Source: UMGS1649 sp045611765 (GTDB lineage Bacteria > Bacillota > Clostridia > TANB77 > CAG-465). From it: 64,000 bases of DNA. The translations under genes and the position numbers were made by a program. The notes under the pieces are model-generated. The model saw only the letters and a list, made by a program, of their open reading frames with translations. It had not been told where the DNA came from and made no database searches. Where the stretch lies: contig JAZKXT010000007.1 of NCBI GenBank assembly GCA_045611765.1, positions 1 to 64,000 of the forward strand, read 5' to 3'. Shown piece by piece: positions 54,902 through 63,656 of the stretch (position 1 is its first letter; each line of letters starts with the position of its first letter).

Positions 54902-56074
54902 ATGAAAAACAAAGAAAAAATAATACAAATATGTTTTTGCGTAATATTTATTGCTATAATCTCTGTTATGGGGATAATTACTCTTACTAACAACAAAACA
55001 TTGAGTAAAAAAGAGGGAAGAAAGCTCACTACTTTTCCTAAAATAACGATAGAAAATATTACTAAAGACAGTTTCTATACAGACATGACAAACGCATTTG
55101 CAGACCAGCTTGCTTTTAGGGAAAGCTTAATAAAAGTATATTATTTATTTAACCTACAAAGATATGTTGGTGATGTTATTAAAGGTAAGGATAATCAACT
55201 GTTTCTTTCACCTCTTATAATAGAAAATGAAGAGAAGTATGAAAAGAATTTGGTAAGTGTATCACAGAATGAAATAAGTAATGTGGCAAACCAGGTAACA
55301 GAAGCAGGTTCGAAGTTTATATTTATATCTATACCAAGAAAAGATGTACTTATGGAAGAATATTTGCCAGACACATATATAAAAGGAGCTGAGGCGTATT
55401 TAAAATATGTAGATTTAGTAAGAAAAAATGTTTCAGATAAAGTTGAAGTTTGGGATGCTTATGATATTCTTAAAGAGAGTGTAGATAATCCGTATTACAT
55501 AACAGACCACCATATGAATATTAGAGGTGCATATAAGATATTTGAAGGAATAGTTAAAATTGTTAATAAAGATGGATATAATATTGTACTTGAAAATTTA
55601 GAGGACGAGTTTACAGTAAATAAGCAAGTCTTAAATGGTTCATATAATAGAAAAATAGGGCAAAGTGTTAATGCTGGAGAGGAAGAATTAAATTTAGTAT
55701 ATAACAACAAAAACTTAGAATATACAAGACGAGATAATGGTGAACAAGTAACAACTCCAATTTTTGGCGAAGGCAATACATATGCTTCGGCGTATATGGG
55801 AGACGATTATGCTGAAACAGTAATAACAACTAACAATAAAAACGCACCAAATATTTTATTTGTTGGTTCCTCATACACTAATATATTAGAGTCTCTTGCA
55901 GTTTGCAAGTTTAATACTATGGTATCTATAGATTATAGGCATAATAAAACTGGAAAAAGTATAGCAGATTATGTTAAAGAATACGATATAGATTATACAA
56001 TATTTATATGTGCACAGCAGACAGACTCTTTATCTATATCTTCTATAAAAGAACATTTAGGACTAAAAAAATAG
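54902..56074 (+). CDS. DHHW/AlgX-like SGNH O-acetyltransferase partner
   Basis: 390 residues, one N-terminal membrane anchor (about 8-28). TDHHMNIRGAY matches the DHHW motif region and GSSYTN the nucleophile elbow of the SGNH fold. Such proteins take the acyl group from the MBOAT protein and place it on the polymer outside the cell. The polymer is not known. RBS GGGGGAG. Confidence 0.87.
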   Translation: MKNKEKIIQICFCVIFIAIISVMGIITLTNNKTLSKKEGRKLTTFPKITIENITKDSFYTDMTNAFADQLAFRESLIKVYYLFNLQRYVGDVIKGKDNQLFLSPLIIENEEKYEKNLVSVSQNEISNVANQVTEAGSKFIFISIPRKDVLMEEYLPDTYIKGAEAYLKYVDLVRKNVSDKVEVWDAYDILKESVDNPYYITDHHMNIRGAYKIFEGIVKIVNKDGYNIVLENLEDEFTVNKQVLNGSYNRKIGQSVNAGEEELNLVYNNKNLEYTRRDNGEQVTTPIFGEGNTYASAYMGDDYAETVITTNNKNAPNILFVGSSYTNILESLAVCKFNTMVSIDYRHNKTGKSIADYVKEYDIDYTIFICAQQTDSLSISSIKEHLGLKK

Positions 56075-56140
56075 TTATATAGTAGGCATAAACCATCATA
56101 ATATATTGAATTAGACATACAATGTATTAGGGTGGTTTTT

Positions 56141-56620
56141 ATGACTATAAATGCATTGAAACTTGCAAATAGTAATCCGTATGCAGTAGCATACTTAAAA
56201 GGAAGTAACGATAATCCAAAGTTAAAAGGGACAGTGGAGTTTTTTCCATGGGCTACTGGTACGATAATTAAACTAGAAATAATGGGGTTGCCAACGGGCA
56301 ATCTAAACAATTTCTTTGGATTTCATATTCACGAGAATGGAGTATGTGAAAATGAGAAAAAATTTGAAACAACAGGTGGCCATTATGACGCTGGAATGAA
56401 CCTGCATCCAAATCATACCGGAGACCTTCCGATGATATATTCCAATAACGGATACGCTTTTATGTTATATTATACTAACAGATTTAAGCCAGATGATATT
56501 ATAGGAAGAAGTGTTATAGTTCATAGAATGACAGATGATATGATAACTCAACCTTCTGGAAATTCCGGTGCGAGAATTGCATGTGGAGTTGTTATAAAAA
56601 GAAGATGGACGTTTGCTTGA
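56141..56620 (+). CDS. Cu/Zn superoxide dismutase-like protein
   Basis: 159 residues. Ligand pattern of SodC is visible: FGFHIHENG, GGHYD, LHPNHTGDLP and IVHRMTDD, plus SGARIACGVV at the end. No signal peptide, although SodC is normally exported. Atypical Clostridial SodC-like proteins exist; dismutase activity here is plausible but unproven. ATG 56141 follows AGGGTGG. Confidence 0.83.
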   Translation: MTINALKLANSNPYAVAYLKGSNDNPKLKGTVEFFPWATGTIIKLEIMGLPTGNLNNFFGFHIHENGVCENEKKFETTGGHYDAGMNLHPNHTGDLPMIYSNNGYAFMLYYTNRFKPDDIIGRSVIVHRMTDDMITQPSGNSGARIACGVVIKRRWTFA

Positions 56621-56658
56621 ATAACTAATGAGTATCAAGGAAAAATCAATAAAATATA

Positions 56659-56687
56659 TTGCAAAAGATAAAAATATGATATATAAT
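56659..56687 (+). promoter_or_regulatory. promoter of the 35-residue ORF
   Basis: TTGCAA, 17-bp spacer, TATAAT. Confidence 0.65.
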
Positions 56688-56712
56688 GTGTTTTATAAGA
56701 GGGGTGGAACAA

Positions 56713-56820
56713 ATGATAAACGTTGAAAGCCTTGTGGCTATACACATAGGTGCATACGCAACACTTGCTAATGAGAATACATTAGTATCGTTTTTATCCC
56801 CTAAAATAAAGCAAAAGTAA
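56713..56820 (+). CDS. putative small protein, 35 residues
   Basis: Starts MINVESLVAIHIGAYATLAN and ends in a basic KIKQK tail; GAGGGGTGG lies six bases before ATG. It has its own promoter and terminator, so it is a one-gene unit. No family recognised; possibly a membrane-surface peptide. It lies just upstream of the pseudopilin-FGE gene. Confidence 0.5.
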   Translation: MINVESLVAIHIGAYATLANENTLVSFLSPKIKQK

Positions 56821-56850
56821 CACATAGTAAAAACTATGTGCTGTTTTGCT
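56821..56850 (+). terminator. terminator after the small ORF
   Basis: 8-bp stem CACATAGT/ACTATGTG with a 4-nt loop, then a T-rich stretch. Confidence 0.75.
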
Positions 56851-56879
56851 TTTTGCATTAAAAAGGAGGAGAAAATAAA

Positions 56880-58334
56880 ATGCAAAAGAAAAAAGGTGTA
56901 TCGCTTATAGTGCTAATCATAACAATAATTGTCATGATAATCTTAGCAACAACAGTAATGTTGTCATTAGAAAACACAGGGATACTAGATAAAGCAAATG
57001 AGGCTGTAAATAAATCTGATCTACAAGAAATACAGCATATAGCTACTTTAAAATGGGCAGAACTATATGGTACAGAAAGTGACGATGTTATAGAGAGCGA
57101 AATAATACGTACGCTAGATAGTGCGGGAGTAAAAACTTCAGAATATAGTATAAATATAACAGATAATGGAGTAGAAGTAATACCAGTATTAAGTTGGGTA
57201 GTGACAACGGTAGATGGGGTACCAATTCCTAAAGGCTTTGTAGCTTCTCGAGCAACCGGAGAAAATACAAAGGAGGGTGGTTTGGTAATATATGAAGGAA
57301 CTCTACCTGTAACTGATGAAAATGTTGATGATGCTAAAAGAGAAAGGAATCAATATGTATGGGTCCCTGTAGATGATTTTAGTAAATTTGTAAGACAAAA
57401 TTTTGGGCAGTCAAATACAATATCTAATGCGGTAACTTCAGACTATTGGGAAGTAACACCGAATAACGCAAGTGCAACAACGGAATATACCAATCCAGAT
57501 TACGCAGCGTGTATGGATGCAGAAAAAATTTCTACGTCAGAAGAATGTATAGAAGCGTATGGTGAGCCTACGTTTAAAATATCTCAAAAAACAATAGATG
57601 AAGTAACAGAAATGTATGAGAGCGTAGAAAGATATGGGGGATTTTATATAGCTCGTTACGAAGCAGGATTAGATGTGGGAAGTCATAAAAATGAAGCGGA
57701 TGAAACGTTAATAAAAACAGTACACTTTAAAATGAACAAGGCACCATATAACTATATTAAATGGGGAGAAGGTTTGAGTGACGATACAAATGGCGCCGTA
57801 GAGATTGCAAGAAGTATATATTCAAAAGCCAATAGTAATTATGGTGTAGTATCAACACTTACATATGGAGTACAATGGGACAGTGTACTTGAGTGGTGGA
57901 TGAAAACAAATGCAAAAAATGGAACGGGTGATGCAACAATAACAAGTGATACTTTGAATACTAGTACAAACTACGGGAATTATTATGATAATGCAATAGC
58001 ATTAAATAACTTTAATGAGGGAGCAAAATATTTATTGTACACGTCGTCTACGCTTGCTACCGAATATCAAGATGTAAAAGCTAGAACATATTATGCGGAT
58101 TGGTTGATGACAACAGGTGCAACAGAGGAAACCAGAATAAATAATATTTATGATATGGCTGGTAATTTGTTTGAATGGACGATGGAAGGATATGGTGCTC
58201 GTAAACGTATACTTCGTGGAGGAAGCTTTAACACAACGGGTTCTTCAAGACCAGTTGATTGGAGAGAGCAAGGTACTTTAACTAGTGGTTATGCATATCG
58301 CGGGTTCCGTTCAGCACTTTATATAAAGTACTAA
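56880..58334 (+). CDS. pseudopilin-like N-terminus fused to an FGE/C-type-lectin-like domain
   Basis: 484 residues. KKKGVSLIVLIITIIVMIIL is a type-IV-prepilin-like leader plus hydrophobic helix (no Glu at +5, so pseudopilin-like), then about 200 residues with an AAATK-poor linker and the FGE-like domain (about 245-484: YIARYEAGL, NNIYDMAGNLFEW, RGGSF, GFRSALY). Paralogue of the gene ending at 790. Its C-terminal 48 residues align with that variable region but use ordinary AT-rich codons, so this copy looks fixed rather than recently diversified. AGGAGG upstream. Confidence 0.82.
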   Translation: MQKKKGVSLIVLIITIIVMIILATTVMLSLENTGILDKANEAVNKSDLQEIQHIATLKWAELYGTESDDVIESEIIRTLDSAGVKTSEYSINITDNGVEVIPVLSWVVTTVDGVPIPKGFVASRATGENTKEGGLVIYEGTLPVTDENVDDAKRERNQYVWVPVDDFSKFVRQNFGQSNTISNAVTSDYWEVTPNNASATTEYTNPDYAACMDAEKISTSEECIEAYGEPTFKISQKTIDEVTEMYESVERYGGFYIARYEAGLDVGSHKNEADETLIKTVHFKMNKAPYNYIKWGEGLSDDTNGAVEIARSIYSKANSNYGVVSTLTYGVQWDSVLEWWMKTNAKNGTGDATITSDTLNTSTNYGNYYDNAIALNNFNEGAKYLLYTSSTLATEYQDVKARTYYADWLMTTGATEETRINNIYDMAGNLFEWTMEGYGARKRILRGGSFNTTGSSRPVDWREQGTLTSGYAYRGFRSALYIKY

Positions 58335-58667
58335 TGGAACAACAAAACCGGCATATAGTGCAAGTAATGGACTTAAAGGAACATTACTTATTATACACCA
58401 GAAATAGAAACGTTTGATCCATCAAGTAAAGCAGCATTAATGTTATTTGGAGAGTATAACGAAGAAGATGATTATTTTGAGAATTTACCATATTATTGGC
58501 TTGACTCTCCTTTTGTTATTACGAACACTAATTACGCTAATTCCGGCATGCGCTATGTGGAAGATGGTAATGTGAACAACTACAACTTGTGGAACTCGAA
58601 TGGTAACTCTAATTATAACGAGAATGGCGTGCGTGCTGTAGCTTCTAAAAAACTGTGGGTGTTATGA
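58335..58667 (+). pseudogene. 3' remnant of a DGR target gene, frameshifted
   Basis: No start or RBS. Frame 1 (58333-58390) reads NGTTKPAYSASNGLKGTLL; a frameshift near 58385 leads into TYYTPEIETFDPSSK, then FGEYNEEDDYFENLPYYWL and an Asn-rich end. This is the tail of a second class of target protein (YYWLDSP ... GVRAVAS), different from the FGE-like genes. Its 5' part is missing. Confidence 0.6.
58524..58640 (+). other. candidate DGR template repeat (TR) or unmutated variable region
   Basis: Of 34 codons at 58524-58625, 13 are AAC or AAT, placed at alternating positions between fixed framework codons (TAC GCT, GGC ATG CGC TAT GTG, GGC GTG CGT). That is the pattern of a DGR template, where adenines are the bases to be randomised. 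Codons are C/G-ending, unlike the host genes. It lies next to a DGR reverse transcriptase remnant on the other strand. No matching mutated copy is present in this window. Confidence 0.55.
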
Positions 58668-58789
58668 CCAAGGTATAGCACGAGAAGTTTTAGATAGAAA
58701 CAAACTGTGTCCTGTGGTAAAACCATAAACTAAAAATAAACGAACAGGGGTGTTAGTAGCCGGGAAGCGAAAAGGGGTTTGTTCTATCA

Positions 58790-59310
58790 TTATTTTAGCG
58801 GAAAGATTAATTCTTTCCGCTTAGTTGTTTCTAGGAAACTCTTGTACATACTATTGTAGCAAATTAAGCTAGAAGTAATAGTGTGTAAATTAATATACCC
58901 TTTATTATACATATAAAATAGTTTGTTTATTTTTCGTTTCACGCCTCTATATTTTGCTGGAAAGTTTCTTGTATTTCTTCCCAAAAAGATAAAATTATCT
59001 GTGTTCTTGTATATTCTAGTTTTATTGTTCGGAGATAATTTTTCCTTATCTAAGAACTTTTTAATTTCATTTAAACAATATTTTAAATATTCTTTAGATT
59101 GGTGGAACAAAAGAAAATCATCTTGGTAACGAACGTAATATTTTATTTTCAAAACTTCGTTTATAAAATGGTCGAGGTCGTTTAAATAAAATATGGCGAA
59201 TGTTTGGCTTGTCATAGAACCAATGCTTAAACCTTGTCTATCATTGTCTATTATTTTCTCTAATAGGCCAAAGCGTCTTTATCTTTGATAACACGCTTTA
59301 GTTTTTGCTT
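58790..59310 (-). pseudogene. truncated DGR reverse transcriptase
   Basis: Minus-strand frame with QGLSIGSMTSQTFAIFYLND and YVRYQDDFLLF (catalytic YxDD). IGxxxSQ, in place of the QGxxxSP of other reverse transcriptases, is the hallmark of the DGR class. C-terminal thumb (FLGRNTRNFPAKYRGVKRK) reaches a proper stop at 58790. The N-terminal palm with the first catalytic Asp is missing; homology stops near 59305, where a decayed Rpn gene begins, and a frameshift lies near 59268. Cannot be active. Confidence 0.8.
58797..58821. terminator. hairpin at the end of the RT remnant
   Basis: Perfect 10-bp stem AGCGGAAAGA/TCTTTCCGCT with a 5-nt loop; overlaps the RT stop region. Confidence 0.6.
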
Positions 59311-59796
59311 TTGGAATTCTATTATAGCAAGTTCGAATCTGTCTGTCGATGTTTTACTACCCGCTATGTTATCTCTCGTTTGCCACTTGACATTCAAATC
59401 TTCCATTCCTTTTAAGGCTTCTACCTAATGGTCTACTATAACTATGCTTATTGTTTTACTTATTTCTTTATATTCATCACCTCTTTCTAGTTGTCTTGCA
59501 TATGTATTTGCAAGATAATATAAAAATCTTTCATTTTCATATTTATACTGTTTTAGTTGTATCTCTACATTACAATACGTTCCATCCTCAAATCTTACTC
59601 GTAAATCCATTACACCTAGTTTTTCTTATGCAGTAGATATTTCTAAGTGTCTATCCAAGTTTTCTATTATTTTTATTTTTGTTCCTAAAATATCACTTAT
59701 CATTGCTTCTAATAATGTATTGTTTTTTCTTCCAAACAATGCGTGGAATACTATATCGATTTTAGGTTTAAGCAATATTTGTTCGTTTTTGGGCAT
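59300..59796 (-). pseudogene. Rpn-family nuclease pseudogene (copy 2)
   Basis: Homologous to 32030-32962 from its ATG (59796, RBS AAGGAGG) through TDRFELAIIE. In-frame stops at 59626-59628 (TAA, where the intact copy has Asp) and 59425-59427 (TAG). The C-terminal third is replaced by the RT remnant near 59305, at a CAAAAGCAAAAA tract shared with the intact copy. Confidence 0.8.
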
Positions 59797-60067
59797 AAAA
59801 GTTCCTCCTTGCTATTTACAAGGCCTTGTATATATTTTAAATTTTATATATTTATTTAATATTTTAAATTTGTTTATTCAATTTCTTATGGGATATTGAG
59901 ATAATTAATACAGAAGTATTACAGCTCTCAAAAGAAATAAATTTATTGATTAAATTTGTAATTAATTACTTCTAATTTAGAAAAAACATATTAATATGTT
60001 AGGTATAAAATATTACGGGAAGTATGGCGGTGTCAAGAAAAATCGTGTGACAGAACTCGACAAAAAT
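59797..60067 (-). repeat. conserved upstream block of Rpn element, copy 2
   Basis: Inverted relative of 31783-32029: palindrome ACAAGGCCTTGT (59818-59829), AAATTTAAAATAT tracts, and at the far end TTTTTGTCGAGTTCTGTC and ACGATTTTTCTTGACA (60031-60067). No gene in it. Confidence 0.6.
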
Positions 60068-60153
60068 GATGCAAAACATGGTAGTTTTTTACACATCCCC
60101 TTTATTTTTTTTCCTTTTAGTAGTATAATAACTACATAATTGAAAGGGATTTT

Positions 60154-60708
60154 ATGAGAATAATTGCAGGAAAATTTAGAGGAAGAAAATTACAAGAATT
60201 TAATGTAGATACAACTAGACCAACACTGGATAGAATAAAAGAACCACTATTTTCAATACTTATGCCATATATGGAAGACGCGCGCGTATTAGATTTGTTT
60301 AGTGGAACAGGAAATTTAGGAATAGAAGCAGTGTCTAGAGGGGCAAAGTTTGCTTGGCTAAATGATATAAATAAAAGCGCTTTAAAGGTTATAATTAGTA
60401 ATGTTAGATTGACAGGATGCGAGAATTGTGTTAAAATAACGGGGAAAGAATATGAAAAATGTTTAAAACAAATTCATAATGATGGTGAGAAGTTTGACGT
60501 TATATTTTTAGACCCTCCATATAATGCAAATTATGAAACAAAGGTTTTAAATTTAATAGTAGAATATGACATTTTGAGACAAGGTGGAATTATTGTACTT
60601 GAGAGTGACAAAAGAAAACAAATAAATAGCAGTATACCAGGGTTAAAACTTAAAGACGAAAGAACATACGGAAGAGTAATTATTAGGTTTTATGAGTTGG
60701 AGGAATAG
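60154..60708 (+). CDS. rsmD: 16S rRNA (guanine(966)-N2)-methyltransferase RsmD
   Basis: 184 residues. MRIIAGKFRGRKL start, TRPTLDRIKEPLFSIL, the SAM loop LDLFSGTGNLGIEA and the catalytic DPPY are canonical. AAAGGG eight bases upstream. First gene of a short operon. Confidence 0.95.
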   Translation: MRIIAGKFRGRKLQEFNVDTTRPTLDRIKEPLFSILMPYMEDARVLDLFSGTGNLGIEAVSRGAKFAWLNDINKSALKVIISNVRLTGCENCVKITGKEYEKCLKQIHNDGEKFDVIFLDPPYNANYETKVLNLIVEYDILRQGGIIVLESDKRKQINSSIPGLKLKDERTYGRVIIRFYELEE

Positions 60709-60710
60709 AT

Positions 60711-61148
60711 ATGGAAATATTTACACTATTAGAAAATTTAGAAGAGATAATAGAATCAGGTACAAAAGTGCCACTATCTACAAAAGTAATGGTAGATAAA
60801 GAAGAGTTAAATGAAATATTAGAAGAAATTCGTTTGAAATTACCAGATGAATTGAAACAAGCAAAGTGGGTTAAAGAAGAAAGACAAAGAATTATAATGG
60901 ACGCTCAAAAAGAAGCAGACCAAATAGTTAAAGAAACTGAAACTAAAATAATTTCTTTGGTTGACGATCACGAAATAACAAGACAAGCTTTGGCACAAAA
61001 AGAAGAGATAATTGAATCTGCAGATAAAGTTGCTCGTGAGATTACAACAGGTACTCGTGAGTACGCTGATGCTTTACTTGAAAGATTAGAAGAAATATTA
61101 AGAGAGGCTTTAAATGTTGTTCATGACAACAGAAAAGAACTTAAATAA
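60711..61148 (+). CDS. coiled-coil protein, DivIVA/ATP-synthase-b-like
   Basis: 145 residues, almost entirely helical and charged, with a long coiled coil (about 40-140) and MDAQKEADQIVKETE like DivIVA or V-type ATPase stalk proteins. Proteins of this sort commonly follow rsmD in Clostridia; function not established. Two bases after rsmD. Confidence 0.65.
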   Translation: MEIFTLLENLEEIIESGTKVPLSTKVMVDKEELNEILEEIRLKLPDELKQAKWVKEERQRIIMDAQKEADQIVKETETKIISLVDDHEITRQALAQKEEIIESADKVAREITTGTREYADALLERLEEILREALNVVHDNRKELK

Positions 61149-61156
61149 GGAAGTAT

Positions 61157-61212
61157 GGCTGTAAGTGGGTATTAGTGTATATATTTGCTAATAATAACTT
61201 ACGGCCTTTTTT
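61157..61212 (+). terminator. terminator or attenuator before ftsK
   Basis: GGCTGTAAGT (61157-61166) pairs with ACTTACGGCC (61197-61206) followed by six T; ends 18 bp before the ftsK start. Confidence 0.75.
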
Positions 61213-61229
61213 AAAAGAGGTTATATACA

Positions 61230-63653
61230 ATGGGAAGAAGAAAAGGAAGTAAAAACAAAAAAAGAAAAGGTACTGCTGCAAGTAGTACGTCACAAAAAAA
61301 TACATTTATGACGGAATTTTTAGGGGGTCTAACAGTTGTTTTAGGGTTAGCCCTCATTGTCATATTTAAATTCGATAATATGGGAGTGCTATCTCAAGGA
61401 ATAAATAGCGTATTTACAGGTTTATTAGGTGAAGTTAGAATGCTAATACCTATAGTATGTTTTTACGTAGGTGGAGCAACTATTATATCTAGTAAAAAGA
61501 TAAAAATATTGCCAGAACTATTAAAAGGATTACTTGTTGTAATGCTTATATCTGCTTGTGTATTTGCTTTTGACTATGCGCGTTACGATTTATGGACAAA
61601 TCCAGCGGAATTTGTAGATAGCACATATAACGGTGCACTTCGTGGCGAAAACATGGCAGGCATATTAGGTGGAATAATAGCAAATATAACTTATCTTGCT
61701 GGAGATATTGTATCTAAGATAATCTTATTAACATTTACGCTATTCTTCACTCTTTATTTTATAAACCTAGGATTAAGAGATTTCTTTGCAATTATATACA
61801 ATATAGTAATTGCAATAGTAGAGTTTTTTGCAAATATATTTGTTACAGTATTTAGCACTGATGAAGAGAAAATTAAAAGACGTGAATTAAAAATAAAAGA
61901 ACGTGAACAAGCCAAAAGAGAAAAAGAAATTGAAAAGATACACAAAATCGATGAAGCAAGAGCAAAAGCTGCCCAAAGAAACTATGAAAATATTAAGGAT
62001 GACGACGGTCAACTTAGAGTGGACTTGTCAAATGAACAGGAAACGGCTGTTAGAAAAGAAAAACTAAAAGACCTTCAAGATGAATTCTTTAAGAAGCAAA
62101 AAGATGTTGAAGAAGATAAAAATGTAAAACAAGTACTTCAATTAGACCATTCACAGCATGAAGAGGATGATGAAAATTACAACTTCCCACCAATTAGTTT
62201 ACTTCAAGACCCAGCACCTCAAGGAAAGATGGCAACACGTCGTCAACTTGACCAAATTGCAGATAAACTAGAAAAAACACTTCTAAGTTTTGGAGTAGAA
62301 GCAAAGGTTACAAATATTACGCGTGGGCCTACAGTCATACGTTATGAGCTTACTCCAGCTGTTGGCGTTAAGGTAAGTAAAATAGTTAATCTTGCTGATG
62401 ACATAGCTCTTAATTTAGCAGCGAAATCAATAAGAATAGAAGCACCAATACCAGGAAAAGGAACAGTTGGTATTGAAGTGCCAAATGAAACTAAAGAAGC
62501 AGTATATATTAAGGATGTTATTGTGTCAGATAAATTTAAAAAAGCAGAATCTAAACTTGCATTTGCACTTGGTAAAGACACATCGGGAGATGTAACTATG
62601 GGAGATATTGCTAAAATGCCTCACGTACTAGTAGCAGGCGCAACGGGTTCTGGTAAGAGCGTGTGTATAAATGCAATACTTACGTCTATACTATATAAAG
62701 CAAAACCTAGTGAAGTAAAATTAATATTAATAGACCCTAAGATGGTTGAACTTTCAGGATATAACGGAATACCACATCTTTTAATTCCGGTTGTAACCGA
62801 TCCTAAAAAAGCTGCGGGTGCACTTGATTGGGCAGTAAATGAAATGGAAGCAAGATATGCTAAATTTGCTGAAGCCGGCGTTAAAGAGATAAAAGGATAT
62901 AACAAGCTAATGGAACGTGATGCAAGTGGTAAACGTCTTCCGCAAATTGTTATAGTAATAGATGAGTTAGCAGACTTAATGATGGTTGCTGCAAATGATG
63001 TTGAAACAAGTATTTGTAGAATAGCACAAAAAGCAAGAGCTGCTGGAATGCACTTGGTAATTGCAACACAAAGACCATCTGTAGATGTAATCACTGGTGT
63101 AATTAAAGCAAATATACCTTCAAGAATTGCATTTACTGTATCGTCTCAAGTTGACTCAAGAACAATTCTAGACCAAGTAGGAGCAGAAACACTTCTTGGA
63201 AAAGGTGATATGTTATACTTCCCAACTGGAGAAATGAAACCACAAAGAATGCAAGGGGCATTTGTTTCAGAATCTGAAGTTGAAAATATAGTAACCTTTA
63301 TAAAAGGAAGTTCAGAGGTAAAATATAACGAAGATATAATAGAACATATAGAAAAACAAGGGAAAGTGAATAAAGGGGTAGATGATCCTAGTGCAGATGA
63401 AGATGATGATGCAGATGCACTTCTTGATGCAGCAATTGAACTTGTTGTAGATATGGGGCAAGCTTCAGCATCAATGCTACAAAGAAGATTTAAAATAGGA
63501 TATTCAAGAGCAGGAAGAATAATAGACCAAATGGAAGCAAGAGGTATAGTTTCAGGTTATGAAGGTTCAAAACCGCGTCAAGTGTTAATATCTAAAGAAG
63601 AGTGGGAAGAACTTAAGATGGGCCCAGCTATAATGACAAATGAGGAGGAATAA
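61230..63653 (+). CDS. ftsK: DNA translocase FtsK/SpoIIIE
   Basis: 807 residues. A lysine-rich start precedes four membrane segments (about 28-180), a charged linker, then the motor with Walker A GATGSGKSV (about residues 470-478), Walker B IVIVIDELADLM and QRPSVDVITG. The C-terminal winged-helix gamma domain (QASASMLQRRFKIGYSRAGRI) reads polar chromosome sequences. Serves chromosome clearance at the septum and DNA transfer into the forespore. RBS AGAGG. Confidence 0.95.
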   Translation: MGRRKGSKNKKRKGTAASSTSQKNTFMTEFLGGLTVVLGLALIVIFKFDNMGVLSQGINSVFTGLLGEVRMLIPIVCFYVGGATIISSKKIKILPELLKGLLVVMLISACVFAFDYARYDLWTNPAEFVDSTYNGALRGENMAGILGGIIANITYLAGDIVSKIILLTFTLFFTLYFINLGLRDFFAIIYNIVIAIVEFFANIFVTVFSTDEEKIKRRELKIKEREQAKREKEIEKIHKIDEARAKAAQRNYENIKDDDGQLRVDLSNEQETAVRKEKLKDLQDEFFKKQKDVEEDKNVKQVLQLDHSQHEEDDENYNFPPISLLQDPAPQGKMATRRQLDQIADKLEKTLLSFGVEAKVTNITRGPTVIRYELTPAVGVKVSKIVNLADDIALNLAAKSIRIEAPIPGKGTVGIEVPNETKEAVYIKDVIVSDKFKKAESKLAFALGKDTSGDVTMGDIAKMPHVLVAGATGSGKSVCINAILTSILYKAKPSEVKLILIDPKMVELSGYNGIPHLLIPVVTDPKKAAGALDWAVNEMEARYAKFAEAGVKEIKGYNKLMERDASGKRLPQIVIVIDELADLMMVAANDVETSICRIAQKARAAGMHLVIATQRPSVDVITGVIKANIPSRIAFTVSSQVDSRTILDQVGAETLLGKGDMLYFPTGEMKPQRMQGAFVSESEVENIVTFIKGSSEVKYNEDIIEHIEKQGKVNKGVDDPSADEDDDADALLDAAIELVVDMGQASASMLQRRFKIGYSRAGRIIDQMEARGIVSGYEGSKPRQVLISKEEWEELKMGPAIMTNEEE

Positions 63654-63656
63654 ATA

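Noticed and set aside
59300..59796. Stop codons in the second Rpn copy as recoding
   Set aside because: Two different stops, a missing C-terminus and fusion to an RT fragment indicate decay.
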